This document shows positions 33,858-44,351 of a DNA stretch of 64,000 nucleotides, piece by piece. The translations under genes and the position numbers were made by a program. The stretch is from Petrimonas mucosa. GTDB lineage: Bacteria > Bacteroidota > Bacteroidia > Bacteroidales > Dysgonomonadaceae. The notes under the pieces are model-generated. The model saw only the letters and a list, made by a program, of their open reading frames with translations, had not been told where the DNA came from and searched no databases. The stretch covers positions 1,729,001 through 1,793,000 of the forward strand of contig NZ_LT608328.1 in NCBI RefSeq assembly GCF_900095795.1, written 5' to 3'. Position 1 is the stretch's first letter. Every line of letters starts with the position of its first letter.

Positions 33858-34574
33858 TCAATATTTTCTTCTAGGATCCTCCTTCCACATCAGCAGCGCT
33901 CTGGCAATTGCCTGCTCAACGATTGGCGCCATGATGGCATATCCTTCGGCGTTAGGGTGCACTCCGTCTGCCGACAAGCTTTCGGGGAGCCCGTTCCGCT
34001 CATCTGCCATGGCGGAGTGGTAGTCGCAGTAAACTGCACCGTGCGTTTCCGCATACTTTTTTATCCTGCGGTTCAGCTCTACGATCTTCCCGGCAGGCTC
34101 AAGTCCCGGTTTCCACTTATAGTCATATGCTGGAAGAACTGAACAGAGCACCACCTGGATTCCGTTGGCCTGAGCCAGCTCGGTCATCGAATGGATATTG
34201 TCCTCGATCATCTCCAGGGTTGATGGCCCCGTATTTCCTGCAATGTCGTTTGTTCCTGCAAGAATTACTACAACCTTCGGGTAAAGGTTAATCACGTCCT
34301 GTCGGAAGCGGAGCAACATCTGAGGTGTGGTTTGCCCGCTTATGCCGCGATTGATGTACGGACGGTTTTCAAAGAACTTCGGAACTTTCTCGATCCAACC
34401 CTGAGTAATGGAATTCCCCATGAAAACCACCCGGTCATCACAGGTTCTCGGCATACCCAATTTTGCATTCTCTTCCTTGAAACGATTTAAGTTTGCCCAG
34501 TCCTGGGCACCTGAATATGATATGAATCCCAGGGTAATAATAACTGAAAGTAATAATTTTACTGCTGTTCTCAT
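33858..34574 (-). CDS. Exported SGNH/GDSL hydrolase
   Basis: A 238-residue esterase-like enzyme. The start at 34574 gives a signal peptide (MRTAVKLLLSVIITLGFISYSGA). Catalytic blocks: VVFMGNSITQGW (Ser of block I), GISGQT, VVILAGTNDIAGN (Asn block III) and DGVHPNAEGY (Asp and His, block V). Probably removes acetyl or acyl groups from polysaccharides in the periplasm. An upstream in-frame Met at 34625 would add a non-signal leader and is less likely. Confidence 0.9.
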   Translation of the reverse strand: MRTAVKLLLSVIITLGFISYSGAQDWANLNRFKEENAKLGMPRTCDDRVVFMGNSITQGWIEKVPKFFENRPYINRGISGQTTPQMLLRFRQDVINLYPKVVVILAGTNDIAGNTGPSTLEMIEDNIHSMTELAQANGIQVVLCSVLPAYDYKWKPGLEPAGKIVELNRRIKKYAETHGAVYCDYHSAMADERNGLPESLSADGVHPNAEGYAIMAPIVEQAIARALLMWKEDPRRKY

Positions 34575-34711
34575 TTTGCTATATTGTGTTGTGTTACTGT
34601 TGTTACTGGAAAGTGATATCTCCACTCCATGAGGGCGTTATACTCATACGTGAGGTGCCGGTCATTCCGGCATATCCCGCATGTTGTCGTAAATTGTCAG
34701 GTGGTTTTCAC

Positions 34712-35032
34712 TTACTCGACGCTTACAGCTGTACCGGATGCTGAAACCATCAGCATGCTGCCATTGTTGCCTATTGTTTCATAATCGAGATCTACAGCCA
34801 GGATGGCGTTCGCACCCATCTTCCGGGCCTGTTCGCTCATCTCCTCCAACGCAATCTCCTTCGCTTCACGCAAAACTTTCTCGTAGCTGCCTGATCTGCC
34901 GCCGATTACATCCGTGATAGAAGCAAAGAAATCCCTCACGATATTTGCGCCGATAATGGTCTCACCGCTGACAATTCCGTGATAGGCAACAATCCGCTTA
35001 CCTTCGATACTGTTTGTTGTAGTAATTATCAT
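34712..35032 (-). CDS. YbjQ/UPF0145 family protein
   Basis: A 106-residue protein with the YbjQ signature: [37 protein letters not shown] and [12 protein letters not shown]. The family forms a pentameric fold with a possible metal-binding role; function unknown. Complete and of typical length. Free-standing between the SGNH hydrolase and the divergent nfo gene. Confidence 0.9.
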   Translation of the reverse strand: MIITTTNSIEGKRIVAYHGIVSGETIIGANIVRDFFASITDVIGGRSGSYEKVLREAKEIALEEMSEQARKMGANAILAVDLDYETIGNNGSMLMVSASGTAVSVE

Positions 35033-35150
35033 ATAAAACTATGGTGCTGTTCACCGATTTTTTGTCGAAAGATAATACTTTTTATTCTTTCGTTGCCAAT
35101 TATCTTCCAAAAAAAATGGTGCCGATTTCATTCTTTCCGCCATTATCGCT

Positions 35151-35158
35151 TATCTTTG
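35151..35158 (+). promoter_or_regulatory. Probable -7 box for nfo
   Basis: TATCTTTG lies about 38 nt ahead of the nfo ATG at 35196 and fits TAnnTTTG. The -33 TTG is not clear. Confidence 0.5.
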
Positions 35159-35195
35159 TTGCAAGAGAGAAGTTTACTGCTAAAAAAATGAAGAG

Positions 35196-36047
35196 ATGAA
35201 ATTCGTAGGAGCACACATCAGCGCATCCGGTGGTGTAGAGAATGCACCGGTCAATGCACATGCAATAGGAGCCAAGGCATTTGCCTTTTTCACCAAGAAC
35301 CAGCGTCAGTGGGTGGCGGCACCCTTTACACAGCAGAATATCGATCTGTTCAAATCGAGGTGTGAAGAATATGGTTTCTCGCCCGACCAGATTCTGCCGC
35401 ACGACAGTTACCTGATCAATTTGGGACATCCGGAGGAAGAGGGCCTGAAAAAATCACGTTCCGCTTTTTTTGACGAGATGAAACGTTGTGAACAGTTGGG
35501 ATTGAACCGGCTCAATTTTCATCCCGGCAGCCATTTGAACCAATTGTCGATTGACGATTGTCTTGACCGGATTGCCGAATCGATCAACCTGGCGTTGGAG
35601 AAGACGAACGGAGTGACTGCCGTCATCGAGAATACCGCTGGGCAGGGGACCAACCTGGGTCATACCTTCGAACAGATTGCCCATATTATCGATAAGGTTG
35701 AAGACAAGAACAGGGTGGGGGTCTGTCTTGATACCGCCCATACCCTGGCGGCCGGTTACGAAATCAGGACCCGGGAAGGATTTGAAGAGACTTTCCGTCA
35801 GTTTGACGAGATTATCGGGTTCAATTACCTGAAAGGTATGCATTTGAACGACTCCAAGAAGGAGTTGTCGTCGCGTGTAGATCGCCACGACAGCTTGGGC
35901 AAGGGCTTGATGACCATGGACGTTTTCGTTTCCATAATGAATGATTCCCGTTTCGACAATATCCCATTGATACTCGAAACCCCTGACGAGACATTGTGGG
36001 CAGAAGAGATAAGGCTGCTCTACTCGCTGGTATCGCAAGGCGAATAA
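35196..36047 (+). CDS. nfo: Endonuclease IV (AP endonuclease)
   Basis: A 283-residue TIM-barrel enzyme that cuts DNA 5' of abasic sites with three zinc ions. AHISASGG opens the protein; zinc ligands fall in [38 protein letters not shown] and ILETPDE. All motifs are present. Its stop at 36047 is 14 bp from the nhaD start, suggesting a short operon. Confidence 0.97.
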   Translation: MKFVGAHISASGGVENAPVNAHAIGAKAFAFFTKNQRQWVAAPFTQQNIDLFKSRCEEYGFSPDQILPHDSYLINLGHPEEEGLKKSRSAFFDEMKRCEQLGLNRLNFHPGSHLNQLSIDDCLDRIAESINLALEKTNGVTAVIENTAGQGTNLGHTFEQIAHIIDKVEDKNRVGVCLDTAHTLAAGYEIRTREGFEETFRQFDEIIGFNYLKGMHLNDSKKELSSRVDRHDSLGKGLMTMDVFVSIMNDSRFDNIPLILETPDETLWAEEIRLLYSLVSQGE

Positions 36048-36061
36048 AATGGATTGAAGCT

Positions 36062-37468
36062 ATGTACTATCTCATGCCGGTTGTTTTTGTCCTGGGGATT
36101 ATTGCGATTGCACTCGAGGATAAAATAAAGATAAATAAATCTGCTACTGCGCTGTTTGTTTGCATCACACTCTGGTTGATGCTGGTCTTCGGTTCGGGCG
36201 ATATTCTGGTGGAACGTCAGAACCCCGATTTTCTACACTTTCTCAAACAGACTGAACTGGAAGATGCTCCCGTTAAAGAGCAGATTGTCCATTATCTGAC
36301 CGAAAACACGTTTGTCTCCCATTTGGGAGATGTGGCACAGACACTCTTTTTTGTAATGTGTTCGTTGCTGATTGTGAATATTGTGGACAGGCATGGGGGA
36401 TTTCTGGCAATCTCGCGTTCGCTGCATACCGACAATAAGAGAAAGTTATTATGGATGATCGGACTCTCCTCTTTTTTCTTTTCAGCCCTGCTCGATAACC
36501 TGGCTGCAGCCATCGTGCTTATTGCTGTACTCCGCAAGCTGGTCCCCGATCATACCGACCGCATGAAATATGCCAGCATCATTGTGCTGACAGCAAATGC
36601 AGGTGGCTCCTGGTCACCAATCGGCGACGTGACAACCTTGCTGCTTTGGACGGGAGGCAATATCACAGCCTGGCATCAGATATCACATCTCTTCCTGCCG
36701 GCACTGGGCAACCTGCTGGTCACATTGATAATTGCCGATATATGGTTGTTCCGGAAAGGGGCAAGATTGCGTCAAACCTGCAACGTGATGGCCGATGATA
36801 TCTATATCGAACGGATTCCGAACAGTTCGCGGATCGTTATTTTTTGGATTGGAATCTTATCACTTGCTTTTGTTCCCGTATTTCAGTCGATTACCCATCT
36901 GCCTGCTTTTATGTGCGTCTTGATAGGACTGGTCTTCCTCTGGATTTATACCGACTTGATGTATAGTCATTTGGGTGATATCCGTGAGTCGGACAAGTTG
37001 CGCATTCCTACATTGGCCCGTTCGGTAGATCTACCCACAATCTTCTTTTTCTTCGGCATACTGATGTCGGTTGCAGCCCTGAAAGTGGGAGGGCAGCTCT
37101 CGCTTTTTGCCGATCTCCTCTCGTCAAATATAAGAGAACCCTATGCCATCACTATAATTGTCGGGGCCATCTCCTCTGTCGTAGACAACGTGGCATTGGT
37201 AGCCGCTACTATGGGAATGTTTCCGGTAGCAGAGACTGTTGCGGCAACAACACCCTACATGAACTATTTTGTTGCCGATGGTGGATTCTGGACCCTGCTG
37301 ACCTACTGTGCCGTAACCGGGGGCAGCATCCTGATTATTGGATCGGCAACCGGAGTGGCAGTCATGGGGCTGGAAAAAATCAGTTTCGGGTACTATCTGA
37401 AACGATTTACACCGCTTGCAATCGTGGGATATGTTGTCGGCATCCTCTTGTTTATGTTGATGGGATAA
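36062..37468 (+). CDS. nhaD: NhaD-type Na+/H+ antiporter
   Basis: 468 residues from ATG 36062 (MYYLMPVVFVLG), with about 12-13 membrane helices. The family's FFSALLDNLAAAIV and NAGGSWSPIGDVTTLLLW motifs lie in the first half, mirrored by SSVVDNVALVAATMG and IGSATGVAVMG in the second, as expected for ion-transporter-superfamily inverted repeats. Likely exchanges sodium for protons. The upstream frame from 35996 overlaps nfo and lacks family similarity. Convergent with the hexosaminidase gene, only 6 bp apart. Confidence 0.92.
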   Translation: MYYLMPVVFVLGIIAIALEDKIKINKSATALFVCITLWLMLVFGSGDILVERQNPDFLHFLKQTELEDAPVKEQIVHYLTENTFVSHLGDVAQTLFFVMCSLLIVNIVDRHGGFLAISRSLHTDNKRKLLWMIGLSSFFFSALLDNLAAAIVLIAVLRKLVPDHTDRMKYASIIVLTANAGGSWSPIGDVTTLLLWTGGNITAWHQISHLFLPALGNLLVTLIIADIWLFRKGARLRQTCNVMADDIYIERIPNSSRIVIFWIGILSLAFVPVFQSITHLPAFMCVLIGLVFLWIYTDLMYSHLGDIRESDKLRIPTLARSVDLPTIFFFFGILMSVAALKVGGQLSLFADLLSSNIREPYAITIIVGAISSVVDNVALVAATMGMFPVAETVAATTPYMNYFVADGGFWTLLTYCAVTGGSILIIGSATGVAVMGLEKISFGYYLKRFTPLAIVGYVVGILLFMLMG

Positions 37469-37474
37469 GGTTGA

Positions 37475-39811
37475 TCAGTTCAATGCTATTTCATCGATAA
37501 AGAGGTAAGCCTTTCTTCCTTTTCCCGGATGCCAGGCCGGCATGACGGTCGGTTTCACCGTCACCCTGTAATAGCGGGCAGTCACGGGATCAAAGGAGAG
37601 CGTGTGGACGGCAATATCCGACCAGTGGGTGCTGTTGGTGTCGACCAGTTGCTGTCGCTTGACCTCGGTGAAGCGTTCATTGTCTGATGAAGCCTCGAGG
37701 ATGATCTCCGAGGCATCAAAGATCCAGTCTCCCGTCACCACGCAGTTACGGATCTCGGCTGTGGTGATCTCTGTAGGTTCCAGCATATCGATAACGGCCA
37801 CCACCTCCTTGCCGCCAAACCCGATCCATTTACCCGATTTGTAGTTTGTATTGCTGCCGTAAAGACCGTCAACCAGCATTCCTTCACCTGTAAAGCGGTA
37901 GGTCGGGTCGGCTGTTGTAAGCAGCGAGACCGGTTTGTAACTGGATTTGCTTGCTTTGATCTGTTCCGAGAGGATTCTGCTGTTGTGGCCGTTTTCGCGG
38001 ATGGCAACCGCACGTAGTTCAACATTCTCCCTGATGGAGATCCTGCCGTCGTACCGGGTTGATGAAGCAGTAGGGGCTGATCCGTCGAGCGTATAGTATA
38101 TGGGAGCCTGGTCAATGGTTGAGAGTTCCACCTCGAGCGAATTGGTCTCAAAACTGGGGGTCATGTTGGCCTGTACGTCGAAAATGTGCTTGGCATAGTT
38201 ATATCCCAGTTTGTCGTAGAGACCGACCAGCCTCGGCAACCGGGTCAGGAAGGCCTCATACTCCCGCTTTTCCGGTTCAACCCACTGCACTTCGGCAAGT
38301 GCCGCGATACGGGGCATAACCATGTAGTCCACATGCTCTGCTGTTTCAATATATTCGGTCCACAGATTGGCCTGGACCCCCAGGATATGGGCTTTCTGTT
38401 CTTCTGTCAGGATGCCGGGGGCAGGTTCAAAGCTGTAAACCTTTTCGATCGGAACATATCCACCGATGGCCAGTGGCTCCTCGTCGGTATATTGAGTCTG
38501 GTAGTAGTCGAAATAGCAATAGGCAGTCGGAGTCATGATCACGTCGTGTCCCATTTGGGCAGCCTGGATGCCACCCTCCATGCCTCGCCAGGACATGACA
38601 GTGGCATTCGGTGCAAGTTCCCCTTCCAGAATCTCGTCCCAGCCGATGATGCGTCTCCCCTTTTCGTTCAGGAACTTCTCGATGCGGGCGGTCACATAAC
38701 TCTGCAGGTAATGTTCGGCGGTATGTCCATTGCTGTCCTTAAGCTTGAGCTCCCTTATTCTTGCCTGGCAGTGGGGACACTTCTCCCAACGTACCTTGGG
38801 GCACTCGTCACCGCCGATATGAATATATTCGGAGGGGAAAAGGTCGATCACTTCCGAGAGAACCCTCTCCAGGAAGGTGAAGGTCTCCTCTTTGCCTGGG
38901 CAGAGGACATCGTCGAAAACTCCCCAGGTAGCCTCTACTTCGTAGGGGCCGCCGGTGCAGCCCAGCTCGGGATAGGCTGCCAGGGCCGAGAGCATATGGC
39001 CCGGCAGGTCAATTTCAGGGATAACTGTGATATAGCGCTCCCGGGCATACTGAACGATCTCCCGGATCTCATCCTGGGTGTAGAACCCACCGTGAGGTTT
39101 CCCGTCGAACTCCCCGGAGTTTCTGCCGATCACGGTATGTTTACGTTGCGATCCCACCTCTGTAAGCTTCGGGTATGCCTTGATCTCTATCCGCCATCCC
39201 TGGTCGTCTGTCAAGTGCCAGTGGAACCGGTTGAGATTGTGCAATGCCAGGATATCGATATATCTCTTCACAAATTCTGCCGGCTGGAAGTGACGGGCTA
39301 CATCCAGCATCATGCCGCGGTGTGAGAATCTGGGCTCATCCTTGATGGTGACGGGCTGGAAAATTACCTGTCCGCCATCGGCCGGGATCGACTTGCGTAA
39401 CGTCTGGATCCCGTAGAAGACGGCGGCCTCGCTTGCTCCAGTAATGGTTATGCTCTTTCCGTCAACTCTCATTTCATACGCTTCGGCATTGGGATGTTGC
39501 AGGCCGGTGGCCAGTACGATGGCGCCATTTTCCTGTGTACCGGTAGATATGCCCGGTTTGATGCCCGTGGATATTTCCAGGAATTCTGCCAGAAATTCCG
39601 CGTTGCGTCTCATCTTCTCGTTGCCTTCCGGAATTATGATCTTTACCGATCGGGACAATATAAACGGATCTCCTTCGGATGTGACGATCTCCGATGGTAG
39701 TGGAATAACTTCGTAGTTGGCCGGGACTATCTCTCCGTTTCCACTGGGTGAACAGGATAACAGAATAGCCATCACCGCACCCATTGCGGCAAGAACCTTG
39801 ATTTTTTTCAT
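37475..39811 (-). CDS. Beta-N-acetylhexosaminidase, GH20
   Basis: A 778-residue secreted enzyme. SPII signal (AVMAILLSCSPSG). The GH20b domain is at about 30-155; the GH20 barrel starts with RFSHRGMMLDVARHF and has HWHLTDDQGWRIE, IPEIDLPGHM and the catalytic HIGGDECPK (Asp-Glu pair near residue 330), then WDEILEG and WTEY. A C-terminal chitobiase/FN3-like domain and an F5/8-type module follow (about 570-778). It releases N-acetylglucosamine or -galactosamine from glycans. Probably in one transcript with cutC, 11 bp away. Confidence 0.95.
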   Translation of the reverse strand: MKKIKVLAAMGAVMAILLSCSPSGNGEIVPANYEVIPLPSEIVTSEGDPFILSRSVKIIIPEGNEKMRRNAEFLAEFLEISTGIKPGISTGTQENGAIVLATGLQHPNAEAYEMRVDGKSITITGASEAAVFYGIQTLRKSIPADGGQVIFQPVTIKDEPRFSHRGMMLDVARHFQPAEFVKRYIDILALHNLNRFHWHLTDDQGWRIEIKAYPKLTEVGSQRKHTVIGRNSGEFDGKPHGGFYTQDEIREIVQYARERYITVIPEIDLPGHMLSALAAYPELGCTGGPYEVEATWGVFDDVLCPGKEETFTFLERVLSEVIDLFPSEYIHIGGDECPKVRWEKCPHCQARIRELKLKDSNGHTAEHYLQSYVTARIEKFLNEKGRRIIGWDEILEGELAPNATVMSWRGMEGGIQAAQMGHDVIMTPTAYCYFDYYQTQYTDEEPLAIGGYVPIEKVYSFEPAPGILTEEQKAHILGVQANLWTEYIETAEHVDYMVMPRIAALAEVQWVEPEKREYEAFLTRLPRLVGLYDKLGYNYAKHIFDVQANMTPSFETNSLEVELSTIDQAPIYYTLDGSAPTASSTRYDGRISIRENVELRAVAIRENGHNSRILSEQIKASKSSYKPVSLLTTADPTYRFTGEGMLVDGLYGSNTNYKSGKWIGFGGKEVVAVIDMLEPTEITTAEIRNCVVTGDWIFDASEIILEASSDNERFTEVKRQQLVDTNSTHWSDIAVHTLSFDPVTARYYRVTVKPTVMPAWHPGKGRKAYLFIDEIALN

Positions 39812-39822
39812 TTTAGTTTGCG

Positions 39823-40578
39823 TTAAGAATTAAGAACGGTCAATGTATCCTTTACCTTCCGAGCACTGGTAATCAGTTGTTCGAACTCGTCAATCGTGAT
39901 GTTTGTTCCTCCCATCGAAACGGTTGACTCCCTGTATTTCATTCCACTCTGTACCGGTTCGCGGGCTGAAAGGTGGAACTCCACCGCACCGGTCTCCCTG
40001 GCAATCGTGGCAATATTGTTTTCATTGATGCCGCTTCCTGGCATGATGATGATGCGATCTCCGGCCTGTCGAACCAGTTTTTTCAGCAACTCGATACCCT
40101 GTACCGCCTTGGGCTGTTGTCCGGATGTAAGAATCCTGCTGCAACCCAGCGCGATAATCTGCTCTAGACTGGCAAACGGATCGCGGCACTTGTCGAATGC
40201 CCGATGAAACGTGATATCCATCCCTCCTGCTGCGGCTACCAGTTCACGGCACCGTTCAATATCCACATCCCCCTCAGCCGTGAGACAACCGATTACGATC
40301 CCGTCGACACCCAGCTTGCGGCACATTTCGATATCCTTGAGCATAATCTCGTGTTCAAGCCGGGAATAGAGGAAATCACCGCTTCTTGGACGGATGATTA
40401 CGTTCAGCTTGATGCTGAGCAGCTCCCTGGCGATCGCAATCTCACCATATGAAGGAGTAGTTCCCCCTTCCGGAATCGCTGCACAAAGTTCTACCCTGAA
40501 GGCTCCGCCTTTTTGGGCCTCAATGCAGCTTGTAACGGAGTTGGCACATATCTCGAGTCTGTATTCCTTTTTCACCAT
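39823..40578 (-). CDS. cutC: CutC family protein
   Basis: A 251-residue TIM barrel of the CutC family (linked to copper tolerance, though the biochemical activity is unsettled). LEICANSVTSCIEAQKGGAFRVELC, EGGTTPSYG, IIRPRSGDFLYS, ITFHRAFD and ILTSGQ are the family blocks. Intact and of usual length. Upstream of the hexosaminidase gene on the same strand. A minus-strand TATCTTTG at 40622-40629 probably drives both. Confidence 0.93.
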   Translation of the reverse strand: MVKKEYRLEICANSVTSCIEAQKGGAFRVELCAAIPEGGTTPSYGEIAIARELLSIKLNVIIRPRSGDFLYSRLEHEIMLKDIEMCRKLGVDGIVIGCLTAEGDVDIERCRELVAAAGGMDITFHRAFDKCRDPFASLEQIIALGCSRILTSGQQPKAVQGIELLKKLVRQAGDRIIIMPGSGINENNIATIARETGAVEFHLSAREPVQSGMKYRESTVSMGGTNITIDEFEQLITSARKVKDTLTVLNS

Positions 40579-40621
40579 TCAATCGGAAAGTATTATTATA
40601 AAAATCTACGTTACGTGAATG

Positions 40622-40629
40622 CAAAGATA
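40622..40629 (-). promoter_or_regulatory. Probable -7 box for cutC
   Basis: TATCTTTG on the minus strand, about 44 nt ahead of the start. No good -33 TTG is visible. Confidence 0.45.
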
Positions 40630-40761
40630 GCGATTGTTTCTCCTGTTATGAAATTTCCAGGCAAACTTTACCCCTGTTGTCCGGAGGGGTAGCCAGAAAA
40701 TCAACCCCTTAGCCAAGTAGTGGAAAAATGCTCTTTTTTGAATCGGTAACAGCTGTATGCA

Positions 40762-40792
40762 TTGCGAAATTAGAGTGAGTTTTTTATCTTTG
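40762..40792 (+). promoter_or_regulatory. Promoter of the MFS transporter gene
   Basis: TTG at 40762-40764, 20 nt, then TATCTTTG at 40785-40792: a full Bacteroidota promoter. Start of transcription near 40800, about 30 nt ahead of the ATG. Confidence 0.75.
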
Positions 40793-40829
40793 CAGGTTTA
40801 GACAGTTAAATTAAATAAATTAAAGATAG

Positions 40830-42242
40830 ATGGTTGAAAAAATTCACACAACGCTTCGTGATTCTTCCGTGGCAAGATGGACGGCACTGATTCTGCTGGC
40901 CTCTACAATGTTTGTTGCGTACATGTTTATCGATGTACTGGCCCCCCTGAGTACCATGCTCGAAACTTCGCTGAAATGGACCCCCGACACCTTTGGTGCG
41001 GTTGCCGGATCCGAGTACTTTTTGAATGTGTTTGCATTCTTCCTGATTTTCGCAGGAATCATTCTGGACCGGATAGGAGTTCGCAGAGCAGCTCTTGTAT
41101 CCGGTTTTCTGATGGTGATAGGTGCATCGATAAAACTGTACGGCATCAGCGATTATTTCAATGCCGGCGGTTTCGGATATGACTTTTTTAATTCGTTCTG
41201 GACCGGTTTCCCCGGATCGGCAAAAGTGGCATGCATTGGCTTCGCTATTTTTGGTTGCGGTGTGGAGATGGCAGGTGTTACTGTCTCCAAGGGGATTGTA
41301 AAATGGTTTGCAGGAAAAGAGCTGGCCTTGGCGATGGGTCTTGAGATGGCCATTGCGAGGCTGGGTGTCTTTGCCGTGTTTCGCTTGTCTCCTTTCCTGG
41401 CTGAGAAGGGTGGTGTTACGCTTTCGGTTGGAGTAGGGACGTTGTTGTTGCTGATAGGTCTGCTGACTTTCGGTGTATATTTCTTCTTCGACAAGAAACT
41501 GGATGCACAGACAGAGGCACTCAGGGCAGCAGGTGACGAAACTTCTCAGGAAGAGGAGTTCAGGATCAGCGATCTCAAGACCATCTTTACCTCGAAGACC
41601 TTTATGGTGGTGGCCGGTTTGTGCGTACTCTTCTATTCGGCCATCTTCCCGTTTCAGAAATTTGCTACCGGAATGCTCGAAAGCCGTCTGGGGATGACTA
41701 CCTCCGAGGCGAGCAGCCTCTTCTCCTACTTCCCTATCGGGGCAATGATCTTGACCCCACTGCTGGGATGGTTTATCGACAACAAGGGTAAGGCTGCTTC
41801 GATGTTGATGCTAGGGTCGCTGTTGATGATTGTCTGCCATCTGATCTTTGCCCTTACGCCGACGGAAAGCTTTACATTCGCGATTGCTTTGACTGCCATC
41901 ATCGTGCTTGGAGTCTCGTTCTCCCTGGTTCCGGCATCTCTTTGGCCTTCAGTTCCCAAGCTGGTAGACAACAAGGTACTTGGGTCTGCCTACTCCATCA
42001 TATTCTGGATCCAGAATATCGGACTGATGTTGACGCCGATATTGATCGGATGGGCATTGAAGAGCAGCAATCCGGGTATTGCCGAACAGATTGCGGCCGG
42101 TGAAGCTGTCAAGTATAACTATACAGTTCCGATGCTGATCTTTGCCGGATTTGGTGTTGCAGCCCTTCTGCTTGCATTCTACCTGAAAGCCCTGGACAAG
42201 AAGAAGGGATTTGGTCTGGAACTACCCAATATTGTCAAGTAG
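40830..42242 (+). CDS. MFS transporter
   Basis: A 470-residue membrane protein with about 12 helices in two halves of six, joined by a charged loop (about residues 215-245, DEETSQEEEFR-like). FLIFAGIILDRIGVRRA between helices 2 and 3 matches the MFS loop motif (G-x3-D-R-x-G-x-R), repeated weakly as GWFIDNKGKAA. No signal for a particular substrate; nitrate/nitrite, oxalate or monocarboxylate-type families are possible. Has its own promoter, divergent from cutC. Confidence 0.88.
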   Translation: MVEKIHTTLRDSSVARWTALILLASTMFVAYMFIDVLAPLSTMLETSLKWTPDTFGAVAGSEYFLNVFAFFLIFAGIILDRIGVRRAALVSGFLMVIGASIKLYGISDYFNAGGFGYDFFNSFWTGFPGSAKVACIGFAIFGCGVEMAGVTVSKGIVKWFAGKELALAMGLEMAIARLGVFAVFRLSPFLAEKGGVTLSVGVGTLLLLIGLLTFGVYFFFDKKLDAQTEALRAAGDETSQEEEFRISDLKTIFTSKTFMVVAGLCVLFYSAIFPFQKFATGMLESRLGMTTSEASSLFSYFPIGAMILTPLLGWFIDNKGKAASMLMLGSLLMIVCHLIFALTPTESFTFAIALTAIIVLGVSFSLVPASLWPSVPKLVDNKVLGSAYSIIFWIQNIGLMLTPILIGWALKSSNPGIAEQIAAGEAVKYNYTVPMLIFAGFGVAALLLAFYLKALDKKKGFGLELPNIVK

Positions 42243-42312
42243 AATTCTTGCTAGACCCCATTAAGACGGGCAGTAGCAAACAAATGGCGGATTAAGTTGT
42301 TTTATAAAAACT

Positions 42313-44337
42313 ATGCAATTTCAACTTACATCCGAATACAAGCCGACAGGTGATCAACCGGAAGCGATAAAGGCGCTGACTGAGGGACTTCGACAGAAGA
42401 TCCCTTATCAGACGCTGTTGGGTGTTACCGGTTCGGGAAAGACCTTTACTATTGCCAACGTGATTGCTCAAATGAACAAGCCTACGCTGGTGCTGAGCCA
42501 TAACAAGACATTGGCGGCACAGCTATACAGTGAGTTCAAGAGTTTTTTCCCGAACAATGCGGTGGAGTATTTTGTCTCCTATTACGATTACTATCAGCCG
42601 GAGGCCTATATCCCGACGACCGATACCTACATCGAGAAGGACCTCTCCATCAACGACGAGATTGAGAAATTGCGCCTGGCGGCCACCTCATCCCTCTTGT
42701 CGGGACGTAACGACGTGATTGTTGTATCGTCCGTCTCCTGCCTCTACGGTATCGGGAACCCGGAAGATTTCAACAAGACCACCATCGATATTGCTGAGGG
42801 GCAATCGCTAGAGCGGGACCATTTCCTGCGGCTTCTGGTGAACTGTCTTTATTCACGAAATGAAACCGTCGAGTTCGGACGGGGAAATTTTCGTGTGAAA
42901 GGGGATACGGTGGATGTCTTTCTGGCATATCACGACCATATTGTTCGAGTGATTTTCTGGGGAGACGAGATCGAAAGTATCGAAACGATAGATCCACTTA
43001 CCGGTGTCACCATCGAACGGCTCGGCTCATACCGGATCTTTCCGGCCAATCTCTTTGTAACTACCAAGGAACGGATTTTTCGTGCCATCGATGAGATTCA
43101 GATCGATCTGGGAAAACAGGTGGAATTTTTCCGCTCCATCGGAAAACATCTCGAAGCTAAACGCCTCTATGAGCGTGTAACCTATGATGTGGAGATGATC
43201 AAGGAGATTGGTTATTGTTCCGGAATTGAGAACTATTCACGCTATTTCGACGGACGTTCACCCGGAACCCGTCCATTCTGCCTGCTCGATTTCTTTCCCG
43301 ATGACTATCTTACCGTTATTGATGAAAGCCATGTAACCGTTCCCCAGATCCGGGCGATGTACGGTGGCGACCGTTCCAGGAAGCTAAACCTGGTGGAGTA
43401 CGGTTTCCGCCTGCCTGCAGCTATCGACAATCGCCCGCTTACCTTTGAGGAGTTTGAGTCGCTTACACCCGAGATTATCTTTGTGAGTGCCACACCTGCC
43501 GATTATGAACTGGAAAAATCGGAAGGGATTGTGGTGGATCAGCTGATACGACCTACTGGCCTGCTCGATCCGCCCATCGAGGTGCGCCCCAGCCTGAACC
43601 AGGTGGATGATTTGATGGAGGAGATCCAGCAGCGGGTCGAACAAAACGAGCGGGTGCTGGTAACCACACTCACCAAACGGATGGCTGAAGAGCTGACCGA
43701 TTATCTGGCACAACACAATATCCGTTGCAACTACATCCACTCCGACGTGGAGACACTAGAACGGGTGAAGATTATGGATGATCTGAGAAGCGGAATCTAT
43801 GACGTGTTAATCGGAGTTAACCTGCTGCGGGAGGGATTGGATCTTCCCGAAGTATCGCTTGTTGCTGTGCTTGATGCCGACAAGGAGGGTTTTCTGCGGT
43901 CGCATCGTTCGCTGACACAGACTGCTGGCCGTGCCGCCAGAAATGTTAATGGAAAGGTTATCTTTTACGCCGACAAAATAACCGAGAGCATGCAGATGAC
44001 CATTGATGAGACCAACCGTCGGCGGGAGAAACAGATAAGATACAACGAGCAGCATGGCATAACCCCGCAACAGATCATCAAGTCCCGCTCGTCGGTACTG
44101 AGCAGGGAGCATGCGGCTACTGCCGAAGCCAAGGCATATGTCGAGCCCGATTACTATCCGGTGGCCTCGGAGCCGCTGCCGGCATATGCTTCTGCCGAAG
44201 ATCTGAGGACAAGGATCGAGCAGACCCGCAAAGCGATGCTTTCTGCCGCCAAGAAACTGGAATTCCTCGAGGCGGCTAGGTTACGCGATGAGTTGATCAG
44301 GCTGGAAGATGAACTTGCTGCCAAATCGAAAAACTAA
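42313..44337 (+). CDS. uvrB: Excinuclease ABC subunit B
   Basis: A 674-residue helicase-like subunit of nucleotide excision repair. Walker A GVTGSGKT near residue 38; the beta-hairpin that clamps DNA starts [23 protein letters not shown] is the DEAD-like box; [10 protein letters not shown] follows, and [14 protein letters not shown] and QTAGRAARN are helicase motifs V and VI. The C-terminal UVR motif (about 635-670) binds UvrC. Complete. Followed 14 bp later by fhs. Confidence 0.98.
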   Translation: MQFQLTSEYKPTGDQPEAIKALTEGLRQKIPYQTLLGVTGSGKTFTIANVIAQMNKPTLVLSHNKTLAAQLYSEFKSFFPNNAVEYFVSYYDYYQPEAYIPTTDTYIEKDLSINDEIEKLRLAATSSLLSGRNDVIVVSSVSCLYGIGNPEDFNKTTIDIAEGQSLERDHFLRLLVNCLYSRNETVEFGRGNFRVKGDTVDVFLAYHDHIVRVIFWGDEIESIETIDPLTGVTIERLGSYRIFPANLFVTTKERIFRAIDEIQIDLGKQVEFFRSIGKHLEAKRLYERVTYDVEMIKEIGYCSGIENYSRYFDGRSPGTRPFCLLDFFPDDYLTVIDESHVTVPQIRAMYGGDRSRKLNLVEYGFRLPAAIDNRPLTFEEFESLTPEIIFVSATPADYELEKSEGIVVDQLIRPTGLLDPPIEVRPSLNQVDDLMEEIQQRVEQNERVLVTTLTKRMAEELTDYLAQHNIRCNYIHSDVETLERVKIMDDLRSGIYDVLIGVNLLREGLDLPEVSLVAVLDADKEGFLRSHRSLTQTAGRAARNVNGKVIFYADKITESMQMTIDETNRRREKQIRYNEQHGITPQQIIKSRSSVLSREHAATAEAKAYVEPDYYPVASEPLPAYASAEDLRTRIEQTRKAMLSAAKKLEFLEAARLRDELIRLEDELAAKSKN

Positions 44338-44351
44338 CGTCCAAAATAATA

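Noticed and set aside
38186..39325. 379-codon + strand frame inside the GH20 gene
   Set aside because: A long antisense shadow of a high-GC gene; no domain, and the GH20 motifs are on the other strand.
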